Shown here in pieces: positions 9,390 to 20,829 of a DNA stretch of 64,000 nucleotides. Source of the DNA: Thermomonas sp. S9 (GTDB lineage Bacteria; Pseudomonadota; Gammaproteobacteria; Xanthomonadales; Xanthomonadaceae). Positions within the stretch are counted from its first letter, which is position 1, and each line of letters begins with the position of its first letter. Made by a program: the position numbers and the translations under genes. The notes beneath the pieces were generated by a model that ran no database searches, had not been told where the DNA came from, and saw nothing but the letters and a program-made list of their open reading frames with translations. The DNA lies in NCBI RefSeq assembly GCF_024704365.1, contig NZ_JAJDFY010000001.1, positions 310,001-374,000 on the forward strand, written 5' to 3'.

Positions 9390-10490
9390 ATGCGGTTTTC
9401 ACTGCAACGCGAAGTGCTGCTCAAGCCGTTGGCGCAGGTCGTCAACGTCGTCGAACGCCGGCATACCCTGCCGGTGCTGGCCAACCTGCTGGTGCGGATC
9501 CAGGACGGCGTGCTGGCGCTGACGGGCACCGACCTGGAGGTGGAGATGGTGGCCCGCACCGGCGCGGATGACGCAGTGAACGGGGAAATCACCATTCCCG
9601 CCCGCAAGTTCTTCGAGATCGTGCGCTCGCTTCCGGACGGCAGTCGCGTCACCGTGTCCCAGAGCGGCGACAAGGTCAGCGTACAGGCCGGCCGCAGCCG
9701 CTTCAGCCTGTCCAGCCTGTCGGCGAACGATTTCCCGGCGCTGGATGAAGTGGATGCCAGCGAGCGCGTCACCATCCCCGAGGCGGCCCTGAAGGAGCTG
9801 CTGGAACGCACCGCCTTCGCGATGGCCCAGCAGGATGTGCGTTACTACCTCAACGGCCTGCTGTTCGACCTGCGCGAGAACGCCCTGCGCTGCGTGGCCA
9901 CCGACGGTCACCGCCTGGCCCTGTGCGAGGCCAGTCTGGAGGCCGGGCCCGGTGGCAGGCGCCAGATCATCGTGCCGCGCAAGGGCGTGCAGGAGCTGCA
10001 GCGCCTGCTGGAAGGCGGCGACCGCCAGCTGGAGCTGGAAGTCGGCAAAGGTCATATCCGCATCAAGCGCGACGATGTCACCTTCACCAGCAAGCTGATC
10101 GACGGCAAGTTCCCGGATTACGAGGCGGTGATCCCGCTTGGCGCCGACCGCGAAGTGAAGGTGGACCGCGAAGCCCTGCGCGCCGCCCTGCAGCGCGCCG
10201 CCATCCTGTCCAACGAGAAGTACCGCGGCGTGCGCCTGGAAGTGGCACCGAACCTGCTGAAGATCAGCGCGCACAATCCCGAGCAGGAAGAAGCGCAGGA
10301 GGATGTGGAGGTGGAGACCGCGGTCGATGGCCTGGCGATCGGCTTCAATGTCACCTACCTGCTGGAGGCATTGACCGCGCTGCGCGACGAGTACGTCGTG
10401 ATCCAGATGCGCGATGCCAATTCCTCTGCCCTGGTGCGCGGCGCCGACAGTCAGCATGCGCGGCACGTGGTCATGCCTTTGCGGCTGTGA
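9390..10490 (+). CDS. dnaN: DNA polymerase III sliding clamp (beta subunit)
   Basis: 366 residues, the standard size. DnaN forms the dimeric ring that tethers DNA polymerases. The N-terminus MRFSLQREVLLKPLAQVVNVVERRHTLPVLANLL and the C-terminus ending HARHVVMPLRL are characteristic, and the three-fold clamp domain pattern is complete. It is followed by a parS site and an intrinsic terminator before recF. Confidence 0.99.
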   Translation: MRFSLQREVLLKPLAQVVNVVERRHTLPVLANLLVRIQDGVLALTGTDLEVEMVARTGADDAVNGEITIPARKFFEIVRSLPDGSRVTVSQSGDKVSVQAGRSRFSLSSLSANDFPALDEVDASERVTIPEAALKELLERTAFAMAQQDVRYYLNGLLFDLRENALRCVATDGHRLALCEASLEAGPGGRRQIIVPRKGVQELQRLLEGGDRQLELEVGKGHIRIKRDDVTFTSKLIDGKFPDYEAVIPLGADREVKVDREALRAALQRAAILSNEKYRGVRLEVAPNLLKISAHNPEQEEAQEDVEVETAVDGLAIGFNVTYLLEALTALRDEYVVIQMRDANSSALVRGADSQHARHVVMPLRL

Positions 10491-10499
10491 TTTCGCGCG

Positions 10500-10515
10500 T
10501 GTTCCACGTGGAACA
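10500..10515. promoter_or_regulatory. parS: parS site 1 (dnaN-recF intergenic)
   Basis: TGTTCCACGTGGAACA, a perfect 16-bp palindrome matching the ParB-binding parS consensus used in pseudomonads and related bacteria. It lies 10 bp after the dnaN stop. Confidence 0.92.
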
Positions 10516-10521
10516 TGACTT

Positions 10522-10549
10522 GCGACGCCCGGCACTGCCCGGGCGTCGC
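10522..10549 (+). terminator. intrinsic terminator after dnaN
   Basis: 11-bp perfect stem (10522-10532 with 10539-10549) and a six-base loop, followed by CGTTTTG. It would separate dnaN from recF transcripts at least partly. Confidence 0.75.
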
Positions 10550-10578
10550 CGTTTTGATGCCGGTCGGTCGGACACGCC

Positions 10579-11672
10579 ATGCTGATCCACCAGCTACGCG
10601 TGGAGGGACTGCGCCGGTTCGATGAGGTCCGCTTCGCGCCGCAGCCGGGGTTCAACCTCATCACCGGCGACAACGGCAGCGGCAAGACCAGCCTGCTCGA
10701 GGCCTTGCACCTGTTGGCGCATGCCCGCAGCTTTCGTGGGCGGGTGCGCGATGGCTTGATCCGGCAGGGCGCGCCGGCACTGCAGGTGTACGTGGAGTGG
10801 GAGGATGCGCAGGGGGCGCCGCACCGCGCCGGGTTGCGGCATAGCGGCAATGCCTGGCAGGCACGCCTGGACGGGCAGGACGTGACTCAGCTCGGGACGC
10901 TGTGCGAGGCGCTGGCGGTGGTGACCTTCGAGCCGGGCAGTCATGCGCTGGTCGATGGCAGCAGCGAGGTTCGCCGCCGCTATCTCGACTGGGGCATGTT
11001 CCACGTGGAACATGGTTTCCTTCCGCAGTGGCGGCGCTATGCGCGCGCGCTCAAGCAGCGCAACAGCTTGCTGCGGCAGGGCGGGGGGCGTCGCTGGAGG
11101 CCTGGGAGCACGAGCTGGCCCTGGCCGGGGAAGCCATCACCGGGCTGCGTCAGGCCTACGTCGCAGGATTGCAGCCGCACCTGGCGCGCATGCTGCCGCT
11201 GCTGCTGCCGGCCGCCGGCAGCATCGAACTGGGCCTGCAGCCCGGCTGGAAGCGGCAGGAGCTGGGGCTGGCGGATGCCCTGCTGCTGTCGCGCGAGCGC
11301 GACCTGGCGCTGGGGCACACCACGCTGGGGCCGCACCGGGCCGACCTGCGCTTCGTCCTGCAGTCGCTGCCGGGGCGGGACGGGCTGTCGCGCGGGCAGG
11401 CCAAGCAGCTGGCGCTGGCCCTGCTGCTCGCGCAGGCGGCGCATCTGGCCGAATGCCGCGGGGCGTGGCCGCTGCTGCAGCTGGACGATCTGGGGTCGGA
11501 ACTGGATCGCCAGCACCAGCGGCGGGTACTGGCGCTGCTGGCCGGCACTGGCGCCCAGGTGCTGGTGACCGGAACCGAGCGGCCGCCGGGGTGGCCGGTT
11601 GCGGATATCCCTGCGGCATTGTTCCACGTGGAACATGGCGCCGTCTCCGGGCCTCTGCCCGGCGCGGGCTGA
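10579..11672 (+). CDS. recF: DNA replication and repair protein RecF (frameshifted)
   Basis: RecF loads RecA at single-strand gaps via RecOR. The first part starts MLIHQLRVEGLRRFDEV and has Walker A GDNGSGKTSLLEA. At a G6 run (11083-11088) the frame changes by one. The continuation has LSRGQAKQLALALLLAQA (signature) and LLQLDDLGSELD (Walker B), ending at 11672. One extra G restores a 364-residue protein of normal size. Two parS palindromes lie inside the gene and are read as MFHVEH and LFHVEH. Because both halves retain all motifs, an indel error is more likely than a real mutation. Confidence 0.9.
10997..11012. promoter_or_regulatory. parS: parS site 2 (inside recF)
   Basis: Same 16-bp palindrome as parS site 1, extended to 20 bp by flanking CA/TG. 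It is embedded in recF and translated as part of MFHVEH. Confidence 0.92.
11620..11635. promoter_or_regulatory. parS: parS site 3 (3' end of recF)
   Basis: Third identical TGTTCCACGTGGAACA, near the recF C-terminus, translated as part of LFHVEH. Three copies in 1.14 kb form a compact parS cluster next to the origin. Confidence 0.92.
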
Positions 11673-11717
11673 AGGGTCGGGAGCGGCTTCGTCAGCGTGC
11701 CGCGCGGCAGGGTGGGC

Positions 11718-11723
11718 TATACT
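11718..11723 (+). promoter_or_regulatory. possible -10 element of gyrB promoter
   Basis: TATACT about 65 bp upstream of the gyrB ATG, in an otherwise GC-rich gap. No convincing -35 is present at 17 bp, so this is tentative. Confidence 0.4.
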
Positions 11724-11741
11724 GTGGATTCCTATAGCTAA

Positions 11742-14249
<2,508 letters not shown>

Positions 14250-14366
14250 CGGCCCCTCTCGCGCTGTCCCAGGCAGGCCAACCGGCACACGCCTGTTCAC
14301 CCACGATCTGCTAGGTTTTCCGTAATGCCGCGCCTGGCGCGGCCCCACTCTTTCCCGAGGTGCCCC

Positions 14367-15482
14367 ATGCCCCAGATGTCCCGTCAACCGCTCGTGATCG
14401 CCCTGACCGCCGCGCTGGGTGCGCTGGCACTGGTGCCGGTGGTGCATGCCGACCCGCAAAGCATGCGCGAGGAGCGCGCCCGGCGCGAGGCCGAGCTCGG
14501 CAAGGGCAAAGTCGCGGCGAAAACCGAAGCCAAGGCGCCTGCCTATCCCAACGCGACACGCCAGTCACCCGACGCCAAGGCCTCTCCGAAAGCGATCAAG
14601 CTGCTGCAGGCCATGCAGGAGCGCTACGAGAAAGACGATTGGGCCGGCGTGATCGCCAAGGCCGAGGATGTTGCGGCCATGCCGGCGGCCAGTGCCTATG
14701 ACAAGGCGTTTGCCTATTCGATGGCGGGCAATGCGGCCGCGAACATGGATGACGCCGCCAAAGCGGCGGATTACTTTGCGAAGGCCATCGCCACCAATGG
14801 GCTCGACAACGACAGCCATTTCTCGGTGATGTACAACCTGGCGGTGACCTACTACCAGGAACAAAAATTTGCCGAGGCACTGCAGGCATTGGACCGCTTC
14901 CTGGCCGAAACCAAGTCCGACAAGCCGGAGCATCTGAGCCTGAAGGCCGGCATCCTGGCAAATCTCGACCGCAATGAAGAAGCGGCCGCCATCTACAGGC
15001 AGCTGCTGGCGCAGAAACCGGACGACAAGCGCATCCTGATGAACGCGGTCGCCACGCTGCAGGCGGCGGAGAAGTTCGATGAGGCCAACGCCCTGCTGGG
15101 CGACGCCTACAAGCGCGGCATGCTCACCGAGCCGCGCGAGCTGCGCGCGCTCTACGTCGGCTACATGAACGCCGGCAAGTGGGCCGACGCGCAGAAGGTG
15201 ATCGAGGACGGCGTCGCCAAGGGCATCCTGCAGCCGGGCCCGGATCTGGCGCGCGACTACCAGGTGTTGGCGCAGACCGCCTACGTCAATGATGACATCC
15301 CGCTGGCGATCGAAATGTACCGGCGTGCCGCGCCGATGGCGGCCGACGGCGAGGCTTACCTCAACCTGGCCAAGGTGCTGGACTACGCGGGCAAGAAGGC
15401 CGAGGCGAAGGAAGCCGCCAAGCAGGCGCTGGCCAAGGGCGTGAAGAAGCCCGAGGACGCCAACCGCATCCTGGCGCGCTGA
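14367..15482 (+). CDS. secreted tetratricopeptide-repeat protein
   Basis: 371 residues. A signal peptide (MPQMSRQPLVIALTAALGALALVPVVHA) predicts export. From about residue 85 on the protein is helical with TPR-like repeats (for example KAFAYSMAGNAAANMDDAAKAADYFAKAI and YNLAVTYYQEQKFAEALQALDRFL). ATG 14367 was chosen because GAGG lies six bases upstream. The gene sits directly before the tonB operon, as in related genomes, and may scaffold or assist the TonB system in the periplasm; that role is inferred from position only. Confidence 0.85.
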   Translation: MPQMSRQPLVIALTAALGALALVPVVHADPQSMREERARREAELGKGKVAAKTEAKAPAYPNATRQSPDAKASPKAIKLLQAMQERYEKDDWAGVIAKAEDVAAMPAASAYDKAFAYSMAGNAAANMDDAAKAADYFAKAIATNGLDNDSHFSVMYNLAVTYYQEQKFAEALQALDRFLAETKSDKPEHLSLKAGILANLDRNEEAAAIYRQLLAQKPDDKRILMNAVATLQAAEKFDEANALLGDAYKRGMLTEPRELRALYVGYMNAGKWADAQKVIEDGVAKGILQPGPDLARDYQVLAQTAYVNDDIPLAIEMYRRAAPMAADGEAYLNLAKVLDYAGKKAEAKEAAKQALAKGVKKPEDANRILAR

Positions 15483-15521
15483 GAACCAGACCGCATTTTT
15501 CGCATACGCCAGCGTCGGGAC

Positions 15522-15550
15522 TTGGAACAAGTCGCCGCGATTGGTATAGA
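15522..15550 (+). promoter_or_regulatory. probable promoter of the tonB-exbB-exbD operon
   Basis: TTGGAA (15522-15527) and TATAGA (15545-15550) with a 17-bp spacer, about 84 bp before the tonB start. No clear Fur box was recognised. Confidence 0.6.
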
Positions 15551-15633
15551 CTACGGGATTCCTGCGGCCCCAACGCCGCGCAGCTGAAGCCCCGGTGCCG
15601 ACGCCCGGGGCCCCCCACACCAGAGCCGTGCGC

Positions 15634-16305
15634 ATGACGCAAGATCTCGCCTACATCGAGAAGAAAGAAGACCGCGACAGCGGCTTGAGCTGGCCACGCA
15701 TCGCCGGTATCAGTTTCGCCATCGCGCTGCATGCCGCTGCGCTGTTGCTGCTGCTGTCGCCGGTCGCGCCGCCCGCACCGGACGTGCAAAAGGAAGACGT
15801 CGTCAGCGTCACCTTCATCGAGCCGCCGCCGCCCCCGCCGCCGCCGCCGCCCCCGCCGCCGGAGCCGCCCAAGCAGCTCACCCCGCCCAAGACCCTGTCG
15901 CCGCCGCGTCCGTCGCCGGTGCCGCCGCCGCCGGATGAGCCGCCGGTGGTGCTGGACACGCCGCGTGCGGTCGATGTGGCCGCCCCGCCGCCGTCGCCGC
16001 CGTCGCCGCCAGCCGCGGTGCCCGACATCGGTTCCAGCGTGGATCCGTCCTCGCGCGCGATGAATCCGCCGCGGTACCCGCCGGAGGAAATGCGCCGGCA
16101 GATCCAGGGCACGGCGGTTCTGATCATCAGCATCGATGCCAGCGGCAACGTGCTCGACATCGAGGTGGAAAGGTCGAGCGGCAATCGCAACCTCGATCGC
16201 GCGGCCATGCAGGCGGCGCGCAAATGGCGCTTCAATCCGGAGATCAAGAACGGGCAGAAAGTCGCCAGCCGCGTTCGCGTTCCGGTCGAGTTCAAGCTGA
16301 ACTGA
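15634..16305 (+). CDS. tonB: energy transducer TonB
   Basis: 223 residues. TonB carries proton-motive energy from ExbBD to outer-membrane receptors. A single N-terminal membrane anchor (about residues 20-42, SFAIALHAAALLLLLSPVA) is followed by a long Pro-rich periplasmic spacer containing a run of 13 prolines and many PP pairs. The C-terminal TonB domain starts NPPRYPPEEMRRQIQGT and has RKWRFNPEIKNG. Start ATG 15634 gives MTQDLAYIEKKEDRDSG; an in-frame GTG at 15595 is less likely. First gene of tonB-exbB-exbD1-exbD2. Confidence 0.95.
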   Translation: MTQDLAYIEKKEDRDSGLSWPRIAGISFAIALHAAALLLLLSPVAPPAPDVQKEDVVSVTFIEPPPPPPPPPPPPPEPPKQLTPPKTLSPPRPSPVPPPPDEPPVVLDTPRAVDVAAPPPSPPSPPAAVPDIGSSVDPSSRAMNPPRYPPEEMRRQIQGTAVLIISIDASGNVLDIEVERSSGNRNLDRAAMQAARKWRFNPEIKNGQKVASRVRVPVEFKLN

Positions 16306-16401
16306 TCACCGAACATCGTCAGCGTAATATCGTCATCACCGTTCCACCCCCGTTACATCGGTTCTGTTTCACCCTCATCCACGACATCAAAAGGTAAGCG
16401 T

Positions 16402-17151
16402 ATGTTGCAAGAAACTGCTGCCGCCGCACCTGCCGCCGCCGGAGGCAACAACGCCGCCGCGCTGCAGCAGATGGGCTTCGACCATCTGATCCAGGGCTTC
16501 GACGCGGTCGGCTGGGCCGTCTTCCTGACGCTGTCCATCATGTCGGTGATGTCCTGGTACTGGATCATCATCAACTTCATCAAGAACATGCGCCTGCGCG
16601 CGCGTGCCAACCGCGTGGTCGACACGTTCTGGGAGACCCCGAACGCGCAGGACGCCATCCGCTTCATGGAAGAACAGCCGAAATCCGAGCCGTTCTCCAA
16701 GATCGCGCTGGACGCCGCCCAGGCCGCGGCCCACCACTCGCGCCAGGACGGTTCGCGTCTGGCCGAGTCGCTGAACCGCTCCGAGTTCGTGGATCGCGCG
16801 CTGCGCCAGGCCGTGACCCGCGAGTCGCTGAACCTGGAAGACGGCCTGACCGTGCTGGCCACCGTGGGGTCGGCGGCGCCGTTCGTCGGTCTGCTCGGCA
16901 CCGTGTGGGGCATCTACCATGCGCTGATCAAGATCGGTTCCTCGGGCGACGCGTCGATCTCGGCCGTGGCCGGCCCGGTGGGCGAGGCGCTGATCATGAC
17001 CGCGATCGGCCTGTTCGCTGCGATTCCGGCGCTGCTGGCCTATAACGCCTTCGTGCGCTTCAACCGCGTGACGAACAACCAGTTCGACACCTTCGCCCAC
17101 GATCTGCACGACTTCTTCGCCACCGGCTCCCGCGTTGGCGACGGGAAGTGA
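16402..17151 (+). CDS. exbB: TonB-system proton channel subunit ExbB
   Basis: 249 residues of the MotA/TolQ/ExbB family. It forms the pentameric proton channel that powers TonB. Three membrane segments are visible: about residues 35-55 (WAVFLTLSIMSVMSWYW), 150-172 (VLATVGSAAPFVGLLGTVWGIYH) and 195-215 (ALIMTAIGLFAAIPALLAYN). The hallmark GSAAPFVGLLGTVWGI is intact. It follows tonB by 96 bp and precedes exbD1 by 44 bp. Confidence 0.97.
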   Translation: MLQETAAAAPAAAGGNNAAALQQMGFDHLIQGFDAVGWAVFLTLSIMSVMSWYWIIINFIKNMRLRARANRVVDTFWETPNAQDAIRFMEEQPKSEPFSKIALDAAQAAAHHSRQDGSRLAESLNRSEFVDRALRQAVTRESLNLEDGLTVLATVGSAAPFVGLLGTVWGIYHALIKIGSSGDASISAVAGPVGEALIMTAIGLFAAIPALLAYNAFVRFNRVTNNQFDTFAHDLHDFFATGSRVGDGK

Positions 17152-17195
17152 GATACAGCGGGCGATTGACCGGACACTGACGGAGGCCACGGACC

Positions 17196-17627
17196 ATGGG
17201 TGCGAGTGTAGGTAATAAGGAAGACGGCGCGCCGATGGCGGAAATCAACGTCACGCCGCTGGTGGACGTGATGCTGGTGCTGCTGATCATCTTCATGATC
17301 ACCACCCCGCTGATGAACCACAAGGTCAAGGTGGCGCTGCCGGAAGCGACGGTCGAGAAGAAGAAGGAAGAGAAACAGCAGGTGCCGCCGGTCACCATCA
17401 CGGTGACCGAAGCGGGCGAGCTGTTCCTCAACGATGAGCCTTCCACCAAGGCGGCGATCGAAAGCCGCCTGTCGGTGGAGGCGCAGAAGACCCCGCAGCC
17501 GCCGGTGCAGATCCGCGCCGATAAAACCACCCAGTACCGGCTGATCAGCGACGTGGTGAAGATCGCCCAGCAGCAGGGGATCGCGAAGGTCGGCTTCGTC
17601 ACCACGCCGCCGAAGAAGGGCCAGTAA
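17196..17627 (+). CDS. exbD1: TonB-system protein ExbD, first copy
   Basis: 143 residues. A single membrane helix near the N-terminus ([21 protein letters not shown]) carries the proton-path Asp typical of ExbD/TolR. The periplasmic domain with EKKKEEKQQVPP and VKIAQQQGIAKVGFVTTP follows. It lies 12 bp before a second exbD gene, so two ExbD paralogs are encoded in one operon, as known for Xanthomonas. Confidence 0.96.
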   Translation: MGASVGNKEDGAPMAEINVTPLVDVMLVLLIIFMITTPLMNHKVKVALPEATVEKKKEEKQQVPPVTITVTEAGELFLNDEPSTKAAIESRLSVEAQKTPQPPVQIRADKTTQYRLISDVVKIAQQQGIAKVGFVTTPPKKGQ

Positions 17628-17639
17628 GGAGAACGCACG

Positions 17640-18053
17640 ATGGCCTTTTCGACCAACAAGTCCGGCGGCCCGATGGCCGACATCAACGTCACCCCGCTGG
17701 TGGACGTGATGCTGGTGTTGCTCATCATCTTCATGGTGACCATGCCGATCCAGTCCATCCCGGTGGACGTGGATCTGCCGCAGAAGACCGACAAGCCGCC
17801 GGAAAACCCGAAGGAACCGCCGGAGCCCATCCGCCTGCGCATCGACGCTTCGGGCCAGGTGTTCTGGAACGATTCCCCGGCGGCGCTGGGCGAGCTGCAG
17901 AAGCGCATGGTGGAAGAAGTGGCGCGCGACCCGACCAACCAGCCGGAGCTGCAGATCGACACCAACGACCAGGCCGAATACGGCGTGCTGGCGAAGGTGC
18001 TGACCGCAGCGAAGAATGCCGAGATGGTCAAGATCGGTTTCGTCCAGAACTGA
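17640..18053 (+). CDS. exbD2: TonB-system protein ExbD, second copy
   Basis: 137 residues with the same layout as the first ExbD ([22 protein letters not shown]) and a different periplasmic domain rich in Pro/Lys ([18 protein letters not shown]). Spacing of 12 bp from exbD1, with AAGGAG upstream, indicates co-transcription. In Xanthomonas campestris a second ExbD is dispensable for iron uptake but needed for some plant responses; whether that holds here is unknown. Confidence 0.96.
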   Translation: MAFSTNKSGGPMADINVTPLVDVMLVLLIIFMVTMPIQSIPVDVDLPQKTDKPPENPKEPPEPIRLRIDASGQVFWNDSPAALGELQKRMVEEVARDPTNQPELQIDTNDQAEYGVLAKVLTAAKNAEMVKIGFVQN

Positions 18054-18096
18054 AGTTTTTCCTGCTCCGCTCCTGCGGAGCGCGTCGTGGATGACG

Positions 18097-18123
18097 AAAC
18101 GCCGCCTGCGGGCGGCGTTTTTT
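18097..18123 (+). terminator. intrinsic terminator of the tonB operon
   Basis: 10-bp stem (18097-18106 with 18111-18120), TGCG loop and T6 tail. Confidence 0.88.
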
Positions 18124-18180
18124 GCGCGCGGGCCTGGCGTCGGGATTTCGCAGCGGGCGCTGCTTCCTTCAGCGGCGCGG

Positions 18181-18359
18181 CGATCGCGCCGGAGTAGGCT
18201 CAGGCGGCGTGCGCGATGGCGCGGTAGGCGCGCACGGTCGGCGCCAGGCCGGCATACAGCGCCTCGCCGATCGCGCCGGAGTAGGCTCAGGCGGCGTGCG
18301 CGATGGCGCGGTAGGCGCGCACGGTCGGCGCCAGGCCGGCATACAGCGCCTCGCCGATC
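18181..18359. repeat. perfect 87-bp tandem duplication at the 3' end of pdxJ
   Basis: Copies start at 18181 and 18268 and are identical; the match runs on a few bases into 18359. The second copy holds the last 22-23 codons and stop of pdxJ (minus strand). The first copy lies beyond the stop and is a non-coding duplicate of the gene end. Confidence 0.95.
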
Positions 18360-19039
18360 AGCGCGTGGCCGATGGAGACTTCCAGCACGCCGGGCACCGC
18401 GGCCAGGAACGCGGGCAGGTTGGCCTGGTTGAGGTCGTGCCCGGCATTGACCCCGAGGCCCGCGGCCTGCGCCAGGCGCGCCGTCTGTGCGGCAGCAGCC
18501 AGTGCGGATTCTGGATTGCCGTTGGCGAACGCCTCGGCATATGGACCGGTGTACAGCTCCACCCGGTCGGCACCGTAGGCGGCGGCCTGCGCGACCTCCG
18601 GGTCGCCGACATCCACGAACACGCTGACCCGGCAGCCCAGCGCCTTGAACGCGGCCACCAGCGGGCGCAGCGCGGCGCCGTCGCGGGTGAAATCGAAGCC
18701 GTGGTCAGAGGTGAGCTGGCCGTCGCCGTCCGGTACCAGGGTCACCTGCGCCGGGCGCACTGCCTCGCACAGCGCCAGCAGCCCCGGATAGCCCGGGCGC
18801 GGTGGCGCGAACGGATTGCCTTCGACGTTGAACTCCACCGCGCGCGCGCGGCACAGCGCGCCCAGCGCCTCCACGTCGTCCGCGCGGATGTGGCGCGCGT
18901 CCGGGCGCGGATGCACGGTCAATCCGTCGGCACCGGCGTCCAGACAGGTAATGCCGGCGCGCAGGACGTCCGGCTCGCGGCCACCGCGCGAATTGCGCAG
19001 CACCGCGATCTTGTTGAGGTTGACGCTGAGCGCGGTCAC
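18287..19039 (-). CDS. pdxJ: pyridoxine 5'-phosphate synthase PdxJ
   Basis: 250 residues. PdxJ condenses 3-amino-1-hydroxyacetone phosphate (from PdxA) with deoxyxylulose 5-phosphate to make pyridoxine phosphate, the last ring-forming step of vitamin B6 synthesis. [17 protein letters not shown] at the N-terminus, [11 protein letters not shown] and [11 protein letters not shown] are family motifs. The GTG at 19039 gives the normal N-terminus and overlaps the stop of the upstream small membrane protein (GTGA), so translation is probably coupled. An 87-bp duplicate of its 3' end follows the stop. Confidence 0.97.
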   Translation of the reverse strand: MTALSVNLNKIAVLRNSRGGREPDVLRAGITCLDAGADGLTVHPRPDARHIRADDVEALGALCRARAVEFNVEGNPFAPPRPGYPGLLALCEAVRPAQVTLVPDGDGQLTSDHGFDFTRDGAALRPLVAAFKALGCRVSVFVDVGDPEVAQAAAYGADRVELYTGPYAEAFANGNPESALAAAAQTARLAQAAGLGVNAGHDLNQANLPAFLAAVPGVLEVSIGHALIGEALYAGLAPTVRAYRAIAHAA

Positions 19040-19290
19040 TGCGCGCGGCCAGTGCTGTCGTCGTCGCGACGTGCCTGCGCCTGCTCGCGCAGGCGGCGCA
19101 GCTCCGCCGGATCCAGCATCACGGACACATCGCGCCCGCTGCCCGCCACCCGCGCCTGGTACAGGCCCAGCACCCACAGCACGAACAGCACCAGCGCCGC
19201 CAGCAGGCAGCCCAGCAGCACCGCCATCGAATGGGTGAGGAAGGCGAATGCCATGGCGGCGAACGCCAGCAGGAGGAACAGCCAGTGCAT
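19036..19290 (-). CDS. small membrane protein of unknown function
   Basis: 84 residues, starting [20 protein letters not shown]. Two hydrophobic segments (about residues 3-20 and 25-46) are followed by a short basic, Arg/Gln-rich cytoplasmic tail ([20 protein letters not shown]). It overlaps pdxJ by four bases and follows cls by about 50 bp. No family was recognised; the context suggests only co-expression. Confidence 0.75.
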   Translation of the reverse strand: MHWLFLLLAFAAMAFAFLTHSMAVLLGCLLAALVLFVLWVLGLYQARVAGSGRDVSVMLDPAELRRLREQAQARRDDDSTGRAQ

Positions 19291-19339
19291 GGGTGGCCTC
19301 GCGGAGTGGACTGATGGGGAGTGTACGCGCGCCCGCTGG

Positions 19340-20776
19340 TCAAAGCAGCGGGGACAGCAGGCGCGCCAGCGCCTCCGGCAGGCGTGCCGTCCACAGCGGT
19401 CGCGGGCGGTCGGCGCGCACCCGCGGGGCGGCCGCGAATTCGCGTGCGATCTGCTGCGCCAGGGCGGCGGCAACGCCGGCGTCCTCGAACAGCAGCGAGG
19501 CCTCGAAGTTCAGGCGGAAGCTGCGATGGTCGAAATTCGCGCTGCCGATGATGGCCAGCCCATCGTCCACCAGCAGGGCCTTGCTGTGCAGCATGCGCGG
19601 GCCGTACTCGTACACCTTCACCCCGGCCGCCAGCAGGTCGTCGAAATAGGAACGCATGCACCAGGTCACCAGCCGGCTGTCGCTGACCCGCGGCACCAGC
19701 AGGCGCACGTCCAGCCCGCCGAGGGCGGCCGAGGTCAGCGCCATCATCGCCGCCTCGCCGGGCACGAAATAGGGCGTGGTCAGCCAGACCCTGCGCGTGG
19801 CGGCGTGGATCGCCGACACATACATGCGGTGGATCGGTTCCCACGGCGAATCCGGGCCCGAGGTCAGCAGCTGCGCGCGCACCGGGCCGGGCATCGGCGG
19901 CGGCATCGCGCGCACCACCGCGCCGACGAAATCGTCGCGCTCGGTGGCGTAGGCCCAGTCCTCGACGAAAACTTCCTGCAGCGAGCGCACGATGTCGCCC
20001 TCCACCCGCAGGTGCAGGTCGCGGTAGGCATCCTCGCGCAGGCGCTCGTCCTCCTCGTCGGTGATGTTGATGCCGCCGAGGAAGCCGACCCGGCCGTCGA
20101 TCACCACCAGCTTGCGGTGGGTGCGCAGGTTCATCCACGGCCGCTTCCACGGCGCCCACGGGCGCACCGGATGGAACCAGGCCAGCTCGCCGCCGGCTTC
20201 CAGCAGCGGTGCGAAGAAGCGGCGCGCGGCCTGCTTGGAGCCGACCGCATCCAGCAGCAGGCGCACCTTCACGCCGTCGCGCGCGCGCGCGGTGAGTGCA
20301 TCACGCAGCACGGTGCCGGTGCGGTCGGGCTGGTAGATGTAGTACTCCAGGTGCACGTGATCGCGCGCTCGGGCAATGGCCTCCAGCAGGGCCGGATATT
20401 TGCTGCCGCCATCCACCAGCAGCTGCACCGCCTGCGCGGTGCTGGGCGCCAGCCCGGTGGTGGCGTGCGCCAGGGTGCGCAGTTCGGCGCTATCGTCGCC
20501 GTCGGCGCAATCCGCGGGCAGGCGGGCGTGGTGGCGCAGGCGGCGCCTGCGGTGGCGCACGATCCGCTGCGGGCCGAGGAAGTAATACACCGCGAACCCG
20601 ACATAGGGCAGCGCGGCCAGGCTGATCAGCCAGCTCAGGGTGGCCACCGGCTCGCGCTTCTGCAGCACGATCCAGCCACCCAACCACAGCAGGTACAGCA
20701 GCCAGCCGGCAAGCAGCCAGGCATGGATGTGGGGGATCGCCCACAGCGCGTCCCAGGCGGGGATCAAACCCGGCAT
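19340..20776 (-). CDS. cls: cardiolipin synthase
   Basis: 478 residues of the phospholipase D superfamily. It joins two phosphatidylglycerols into cardiolipin at the inner membrane. Two N-terminal membrane segments (about residues 18-36 and 46-67) are followed by two HKD motifs: HRKLVVIDGRVGFLGGIN near residue 220 and HSKALLVDDGLAIIGSANFD near 396. ATG 20776 gives a complete N-terminus. It diverges from the radical SAM gene with a 53-bp gap. Confidence 0.95.
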   Translation of the reverse strand: MPGLIPAWDALWAIPHIHAWLLAGWLLYLLWLGGWIVLQKREPVATLSWLISLAALPYVGFAVYYFLGPQRIVRHRRRRLRHHARLPADCADGDDSAELRTLAHATTGLAPSTAQAVQLLVDGGSKYPALLEAIARARDHVHLEYYIYQPDRTGTVLRDALTARARDGVKVRLLLDAVGSKQAARRFFAPLLEAGGELAWFHPVRPWAPWKRPWMNLRTHRKLVVIDGRVGFLGGINITDEEDERLREDAYRDLHLRVEGDIVRSLQEVFVEDWAYATERDDFVGAVVRAMPPPMPGPVRAQLLTSGPDSPWEPIHRMYVSAIHAATRRVWLTTPYFVPGEAAMMALTSAALGGLDVRLLVPRVSDSRLVTWCMRSYFDDLLAAGVKVYEYGPRMLHSKALLVDDGLAIIGSANFDHRSFRLNFEASLLFEDAGVAAALAQQIAREFAAAPRVRADRPRPLWTARLPEALARLLSPLL

Positions 20777-20829
20777 CGATGGCGTCCTTCGTCGCGGGTG
20801 GTGCGACGGCTACAGGGTAGGCTGTGCGG

